A DNA stretch of 64,000 nucleotides from Aphrocallistes beatrix (taxonomy: Eukaryota; Porifera; Hexactinellida; Sceptrulophora; Aphrocallistidae): positions 4,464,001 to 4,528,000 of the forward strand of contig OY725495.1 of the NCBI GenBank assembly GCA_963281255.1. Reading direction: 5' to 3'. Positions 58,901 to 64,000 of the stretch are shown here, piece by piece. The notes beneath the pieces are model-generated. The model saw only the letters and a list, made by a program, of their open reading frames with translations, did not search any database and had not been told where the DNA came from. Position numbers and translations under genes: made by a program. Positions within the stretch are counted from its first letter, which is position 1; every line of letters starts with the position of its first letter.

Positions 58901-58983
58901 CGTGTAACTTATACTTGATGTGTCGCTGAATATCAACTCATGTAAATGTACTTACTTATTTCTAGGTTCAATGGATCAAATAA
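55964..58983 (+). CDS. TP9: TRAF-type zinc-finger/PH protein with eleven fingers
   Basis: Exons are 55964-57481, 57783-57906, 58137-58410, 58567-58612 and 58966-58983 (phases 0, 1, 2, 0), giving 659 residues. The start is ATG in GAAATGGCGAG. The half-RING is YVCTKCNGIMRNAC with LVCEMC. Eleven TRAF-type fingers run from NCPLEKRGCVWRG to VCPYKELGCEV. The coil contains MEKQLQNKEMEIVELNGKVK. The PH domain is divergent: LKIGFLYRY, RWERNLVSLTPGGLYGYN, a loop extended by several residues (VVGDVICFFTLGD), DGFVVKTVGASNYFIADT and EWKELLFVIKKKKYM. The last exon adds only VQWIK. Exon 4 ends in phase 0 and the intact cassette at 60941-61895 starts in phase 0, so a longer transcript with two PH domains is also possible. 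TP10 lies on the opposite strand in that interval. Confidence 0.83.
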
Positions 58984-59112
58984 GGTGTTAATAACTTGAA
59001 TATTGTAAAAATTTGTCTAACAGCACAATTGCTATAAATAGAACACCAAAATTAGCAACTACAATTGAACCTAGTTTAGCATACTAGTAACAATACAACT
59101 TCTTATTAGGTA

Positions 59113-60405
59113 TTATTTAAAAATATACCACATTACCAAAAAGATGCATACAATATATAACGCAATATACAATATAGGAATTGGTTGGTCTCTCCTCTGC
59201 AATTCGGTTTCCAGATTGTGTACTCTATCAGTTAATCCTCTATTGTGGTTGAGCGTATCTTGCAATTGGATTTGTACATATTCCACTTGATAATCTAATT
59301 GTTGGATAAGTTGATCTTTATTTCCTAGTTCTATTGCCATATTTCTAATTCTCTCTGCCAACTGTATATTGTTCATATCATTATACTGCAGCTGTATTCC
59401 CATGTGTCTCAGTTGCTCAGTTAATTGTTCACAAATCTGTTCTTTATTCTGAATTTCTGTCCCCATAAACCTCACTGTCTCAGTTAATTCTTGGTTATTT
59501 TTGTCCTTATTCCGCATTTTAAATTCTATATCTTTGACTTGTGTGATCAATTCTTCATTGTCTTTCGCCTTATTCTGCATTTGTATTTCCAAATTTGTTT
59601 CTTTGACCGTTAAACGTTCGATTTTTTTCCCTTTATTTTGTACCTGGTTTTCCATTTTCTCTACTCTGTCAGTATAATACAACACAGTTATATCCAGGTG
59701 CTTAGATTCAAATGCTTTCTCGTGTTCATGTATTTCGTACCGTCTGCAAATTACCTCACAACCCATCTCCTTATAAAGACATGCTACTAGTGTATTGGGG
59801 CATTCTTTTTCAATGTGTGATTCTAGTTCTTTGCGAATCAAATTTCTCAGACATTCGTTAGGACAGACTAATGGGAATTCTAGACAGAGTTCGTAGTGAT
59901 TCTCAATGTATTTGTATGCTATCGCGATCTTACAATGTATGCAGTTAACTGTTCGATTCAGACATTCATTTTCGCAGTGATTCATCAATTCGTATCGTTT
60001 CAAGTTAACGCCACACAAATTTGAACAATTTACAACATATTCCATGCATTCATCTGAATGAATGTTGATTTCCCCTATATTCCCTTTCCAAACGCATCCT
60101 CTCCTTTCTAAAGGACATTTCACCCTTATGTTGGCTATCTTTGCTCTATATTTTAACATCGTTATAGTATTTCCCTCACCTTCGAGTATACAAGTCTCAC
60201 ACATCAAATTTTGTTCATCTCCGACTAAGCAAGCGTTCCGCATTATCCCATTACACTTAGTGCAAATATATGATTCAATTTCAATCTCATTTAAACTGTC
60301 AGCTAATAAATCCAGTTTATACCCTCCATACTTACCTTTCCCTATTTCAATTAACAAAAGTTGTTCTTTATTATCAATTGCGTTGTATGTCTTTCTCCCA
60401 GCCAT
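59113..60405 (-). CDS. TP10: TRAF-type zinc-finger protein with repeat coil and C-terminal membrane anchor
   Basis: This is a single-exon 430-residue frame from an ATG to a stop. It has the cluster N-terminus (MAGRKTYNAIDNK), half-RING (YICTKCNGIMRNAC, LMCETC), five TRAF-type fingers (KCPLERRGCVWKG to ACLYKEMGCEV) and a long coiled coil from about residue 245. The coil is made of roughly six 21-residue (three-heptad) repeats such as VRFMGTEIQNKEQICEQLTE. Instead of a PH cassette it ends in a hydrophobic segment, IPILYIALYIVCIFLVMWY, followed by two residues, the layout of a tail-anchored membrane protein. It is the only complete member without a PH domain and lies opposite to TP9. In finger 5, ACLYKEMGC has Leu for the usual Pro but keeps its cysteines. 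A damaged second copy of its 3' half is at 62540-63025. Confidence 0.87.
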   Translation of the reverse strand: MAGRKTYNAIDNKEQLLLIEIGKGKYGGYKLDLLADSLNEIEIESYICTKCNGIMRNACLVGDEQNLMCETCILEGEGNTITMLKYRAKIANIRVKCPLERRGCVWKGNIGEINIHSDECMEYVVNCSNLCGVNLKRYELMNHCENECLNRTVNCIHCKIAIAYKYIENHYELCLEFPLVCPNECLRNLIRKELESHIEKECPNTLVACLYKEMGCEVICRRYEIHEHEKAFESKHLDITVLYYTDRVEKMENQVQNKGKKIERLTVKETNLEIQMQNKAKDNEELITQVKDIEFKMRNKDKNNQELTETVRFMGTEIQNKEQICEQLTEQLRHMGIQLQYNDMNNIQLAERIRNMAIELGNKDQLIQQLDYQVEYVQIQLQDTLNHNRGLTDRVHNLETELQRRDQPIPILYIALYIVCIFLVMWYIFK

Positions 60406-60940
60406 TTGTGAATAATGATTTCAAGAGTATATTTTATATTGAGAATATCGTTTTAAGGAAGAGAATATTGTTATGAGTTTATATGCAGAACATATTGTAT
60501 TTCAGAATTAATGATCTACTATCTTGATTGTCTGATGCTTAACCGCCGCTATGTCTGCATAAACTTTCAAATGATAATATTACCATACCTGATAGCAGTG
60601 GCATAGATTCAAAATATATAGACAAAGGGCTATTTATTAATATATAGTGTATCGAATTGTCTGTGTCTCCCCCATAACAGTCCAGGGGCCTTATTCACTA
60701 AGAAAACTTAAGATTTGCTTAACTTTTGAATCTTCAAAATTAGAAGAGATTTTTAAAGAATTCAAATAGATTGCATACTTGATTAATTTTAAGTGGTACA
60801 ATTGAAACGATCTTACTTTTTTAATTTTTTTCGATCTGTACGATCTTATGCCAGACAAACACTATATGTACAATTATAAATAATGAAGCATAACTCGAAT
60901 TTTGCAGCTACTTCACAATTCATAATGATTCTATTCTTAG
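60406..60940. other. upstream region of TP10 and left flank of the spare PH cassette
   Basis: The left part should hold the TP10 promoter (minus strand). From about 60860 it matches the region before TP9 exon 2 (TTCACAATTCATAATGATTC). No exon 1 for the downstream PH cassette is present. Confidence 0.45.
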
Positions 60941-61895
60941 AAAGACGTGGTAAAGGAACATAAGCCAGAAGTCTTACCAGTTAAGAGACCAGAAGATTTG
61001 AAAATTGGGTTCCTATACAGATATGGTGAGTACCAGTTGTCCAACTAGACTGTATTTTTGATCAGAATTGATCTAAATTTTGATCAGAATCATAATATTT
61101 CAATAGAAATTCCACATTTCCAATAAAAGTTGTTTCTGACTAAATTCTACCAGCGATTTACGTTGCAATAAGCTGCAAAATTCTTTTTTTGAATAGCTCA
61201 GAAAGATATTAAAATGTGTGACAATGGAATTATGTATAGATGAGTTGGCATTTTGATCAGATACGTTAAGATTATTCTGATTATTACATTTTAGTTGTTG
61301 GAATATTCGAAAATCGATGGGAACGAAATCTGGTGTCTCTGACTCCTGGTGGTCTCTACAGTTACAACACAGCTGATGACTACGTGAATACTGTGGTAGG
61401 AGATGTAATATGCTTCTTTACTCTCGGTGATAAAGTATCAACTTACAGAGATGATCAAACTACGGAAAAGCCAAAGATACCTCCTGGATGCTCAGAAGAT
61501 AATGGATTTGTGGTGAAAACAGTTGGAGCGTCGAATTACTTTATTGCGGATACTATGGAAGATGCTAAGTGAGTTAACCTGCGCTTGGCTAAGTGATTTT
61601 TCTATTTATAGTCAGAGCCCAAACTTGTTTGGCTTCCCCGCCCAAAATGGCTTAAACAGGAAATGACGCTACAAAACACCTCGCCAAGCGCGGGTTTTAA
61701 GCTAGTTAATACTGAGCATCGTCATCAGCAACTGTGAAACGACAACTAATTCTTGGATGATAAGCCAACCCTGATTTTATCTACAAAATCAAAAATACTT
61801 GCGCCTGTACGTATAATATTAAATTTATTAATTATTTCTAATACTATAGAGAATGGAAAGAACTACTATTTGTAATCAAGAAGAAAAAATACATG
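60941..61895 (+). CDS. orphan PH cassette, duplicate of TP9 exons 2-4
   Basis: Exons 60941-61025, 61295-61568 and 61850-61895 have intact GT-AG borders and frame (phases 0, 1, 2, 0). They encode LKIGFLYRY, RWERNLVSLTPGGLYSYN, NGFVVKTVGASNYFIADT and EWKELLFVIKKKKYM. It is nearly identical to TP9 in the PH part; the linker in exon 2 is shorter (KDVVKEHKPEVLPV). No zinc-finger exon precedes it on this strand. It may be spliced from TP9 exon 4 to give a second PH domain, or be a remnant. The equivalent of TP9 exon 5 has lost its acceptor AG (TTTCTACG at about 62250), which fits use as an internal cassette or decay. Confidence 0.6.
61597..61700. repeat. repeat R1 copy
   Basis: TTTTTCTATTTATAGTCAG, TTTGGCTTCCCCGCCCAAAA and AAACAGGAAATGACGC mark it. 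It interrupts the intron of the orphan cassette; the TP9 intron lacks it, so it inserted after the duplication. Confidence 0.75.
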
Positions 61896-62539
61896 GTAAG
61901 TAAAAGATACTCAATTCATATATTGAGCTACGGAGTAATTGCTAATATAATTATAACTATGTATATCATATAGTGCTCAAGTTTCCAATCTTAACAGATA
62001 TTTGATTTACATGACAGGTCAAGTCAGCATATTCAATCTCTCCCCGCTCACCAAGTAACTTACCAACAAAAACTCTTCTTAAAGAAATTCTTTTCTTAAA
62101 ATAGTCCTTGTAAATTTTTTCATATATTATCTAGAATCAATATTAAAGTTCTATTACAATTGCGTTTACAATTCTTTGTGTTATGCAACTTATACTTGAT
62201 GTGTCGAAGAATATCAACACATACGAATACGTGCTTATTTATTTCTACGTTAAATGGATCAAATAAGGTGTTATTAACTTAAATATTTTATCCTTGAACT
62301 ACCAAAATCCATTTCGTATCACTACTTTACCAGATTCAGATAATCTGGATTGTTGTGAGTTGTAGTAACACACTAGTCATAGATTTACTTGTATTTCTAT
62401 TGTTCTAGTAAATACCTGTCCAAGTTCAATATACATAAAAAATAGAATACCAAGACCGCAACTACAGCTACTACAATTGAAACTACAATTGAACCAAGTT
62501 TAGTATGACAGTACAATTTTTTATTTGCTAGTATTTGAA

Positions 62540-63025
62540 AATGCAACCGATTACCAATAAGATAATCAAAAAATATTTAGTTCTTATCAAGTTCCTGGTC
62601 TCTCCTATGCAATTCGGTAGCCATAGTACTTACTCTATCAGTCAATGCTCCATTGTAGTTGAGCGTATCTTGCAATTGGTTTTGTACATGCCCACTTGAT
62701 GATCTATTTGTTGGATAATTTGATCTTTATTTTCTACTTCCTTTGCCATATTTCTCACTCTCTCTGCCAACTGTCTATTGTTCCTATCTGTATTCTGCAG
62801 CTGTATTCTCATTTGTCTCAGTTGCTCAGTTAATTGTTCACAAATCTGTTCTTTATTCTGAATTTCTGCCCCCATAAACCTCACCTTCTTAGTCAATTTT
62901 TGGTTATTTTTGTCCTTATTCCGCATTTAAATTTTAGATCTTTGACTTGGTTATTTAATTCTTCATTGTCTTTTGCCAATTGAATTTCCAAATTTGTTTC
63001 TTTGACCGTTAAGCATTCAATGTTT
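62540..63025 (-). pseudogene. truncated, frameshifted copy of TP10 coil region
   Basis: The minus strand matches TP10 from the coil (KETNLEI region near 63000) to near its C-terminus. The zinc-finger half is missing. The central stretch encodes KVRFMGAEIQNKEQICEQL. One base is missing relative to TP10 (TGTACATGCCCACTTGA here, TGTACATATTCCACTTGA in TP10), which shifts the frame before the membrane segment. Together with the orphan PH cassette it shows that a block covering TP9 exons 2-5 and the TP10 3' half was duplicated. Confidence 0.8.
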
Positions 63026-63371
63026 AGTGCCGTTCCTAGTATAGGGGATACATATGCCATGATATTTTCATAAAAGTGAAAAAGTGTTAAAAATTTTCAG
63101 AATTTTTCAGAATCCCCAATATTGATATGATATTTAAAACAAATACGCCTCTGATCGCCATTGACCATTTTAAGCTAAATTATTTCAAATTGTAAATATC
63201 CTGAATTTACACCCGAAATCTTAAAAAAAATATTTCAAAAAAAATATTTCAATGTAACCAGTAGTCTTTGGTTAAAAACTAAATTACGTTTTCATCCATA
63301 CACGTAGATAATTTGTGCTGAAAAATGGCATTTTGTGATTAGTTAGGATGTTTCTGTTGTGGCGTAATTAC
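63026..63371. other. AT-rich stretch next to the USP8-like exon
   Basis: This is the first part of the intron that follows the USP8-like exon on the minus strand. It contains poly-A runs at 63222-63247 and no recognisable coding signal. Confidence 0.4.
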
Positions 63372-64000
63372 CTGTGTTGTAGATACGTGGTAAGCTAGTC
63401 CCAATGCTATCGCTGATGGCGTAACTATCTTCTGGATCTAGAGCAGTGTCGGGCAGGTAATGAGTGTACTCCAGTTCTCGTGTCGGCCGGGAAGCGGTCA
63501 TAGTCGGAGGGGCACGCCTCGGTTTGAAGAAATTCTCCTTGGGCTTCAGAGGAGGGAATGTGACGTCATCACCAGTTGAAGGAGTAAAGACTGTTGATTG
63601 ACTCCAGTTGTGCAAGCTGGATAGTAGAGACTCCTGGCCTCGTAGCCTATTAAGTTCTGTCTTATGGGTTGGCACAGAAAGTAACTGTGCGTCTTCAAAA
63701 TCTTGCACTGCATTCAGTTTCTCTTCCGCTTCTCTCCTCTTAGCGTATCGCTTCTTTAGATTCTCTTTCAACACCTCTCCGCGAGAAATCGAGGTCATGA
63801 ACTTGTCCTTACTGATGAAGACAGAGAACTTCTTAGGAGTCTTAGAATAGTCGAGAGTTCTCTTCGCGCCTTCGATAGAGTTGAGGTAGCGCATGAAAAG
63901 CACGAACGATTTCTCTTCGTCGCCTTCGATCCAAAATTCCTCTGCCTTCGTGAAAGCTTTCTCCGCGACTTTGAGATGTTTCTCTGGATCCTCTCTCTTC
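63372..64000 (-). CDS. USP8-like deubiquitinase, dimerisation-region exon (partial)
   Basis: The minus strand is open from the window edge to a donor at 63372 (ACAACACAG|GTAATT), giving about 209 codons. It begins KREDPEKHLKVAEKAFTKAE and continues EGDEEKSFVLFMRYLNSIEG, the helical pattern of the USP8_dimer domain at the N-terminus of USP8 (also found in STAMBP/AMSH). It is followed by VLKENLKKRYAKRREAEEKL, as in the third helix of USP8. The rest (residues about 95-209) is low-complexity and Pro/Ser-rich with FPPLKPKENFFKPRRAPP. USP8 is an endosomal ubiquitin protease acting with ESCRT. The catalytic domain would lie outside or further downstream and is not seen here, so STAMBP-like or other dimer-domain proteins remain possible. 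The exon is relatively GC-rich and codon-regular compared with the TP cluster. Confidence 0.62.

Overview
The window is nuclear DNA of an animal. It is AT-rich and has compact multi-exon genes with GT-AG introns, many short inverted-repeat transposons, and recognisable metazoan genes: mitoguardin, a TOM6-like protein, histone H2A.Z, FKBP12 and a USP8-like deubiquitinase. The coiled-coil protein at the left edge resembles NHL/TRIM-type coils that are common in sponges. A sponge or another early-branching invertebrate is my best guess, but it is only an inference from gene style.

Left part (1-12 kb): a minus-strand coiled-coil gene runs off the edge. It is followed by a 63-residue TOM6-like outer mitochondrial membrane protein and a complete three-exon mitoguardin gene (2928-10443). 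The 4.1-kb second intron of mitoguardin carries an intronless seven-transmembrane gene on the same strand, flanked by diverged direct repeats. An intronless H2A.Z gene (minus) follows.

Centre and right (13-63 kb): this is a cluster of at least ten paralogues, called TP1 to TP10 here. They share one architecture: a conserved N-terminus, a half-RING (Cys pairs only), a run of TRAF-type zinc fingers, a coiled coil and, in nine of ten, a PH domain split over exons 2-4 in place of the MATH domain of classical TRAFs. TP1 (minus) and TP2 (plus) form a head-to-head inverted pair. TP3 to TP9 are head to tail on the plus strand. TP10 (minus) has no PH domain and ends in a membrane segment. Finger number is 5, 8 or 11, so it changes in steps of three. 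Exons 2-4 are a 0-0 phase PH cassette. TP5 carries two cassettes in one open gene model, and a spare intact cassette lies behind TP9. Truncated copies (31494-31553 and 62540-63025) show continuing birth and death. An FKBP12 coding exon without an ATG lies inside the cluster between inverted copies of a GC-rich repeat.

Right edge: the last 629 bases are a minus-strand exon with a USP8-type dimerisation region.

The TP proteins look like membrane-recruited ubiquitin-signalling adaptors: zinc fingers for partners, a coil for oligomerisation, and a PH domain or a tail anchor for membranes. This role is inferred from domain content. The array form, finger-number variation, patchy homogenisation and heavy transposon load resemble fast-evolving recognition or defence families, but nothing in the sequence proves such a function.
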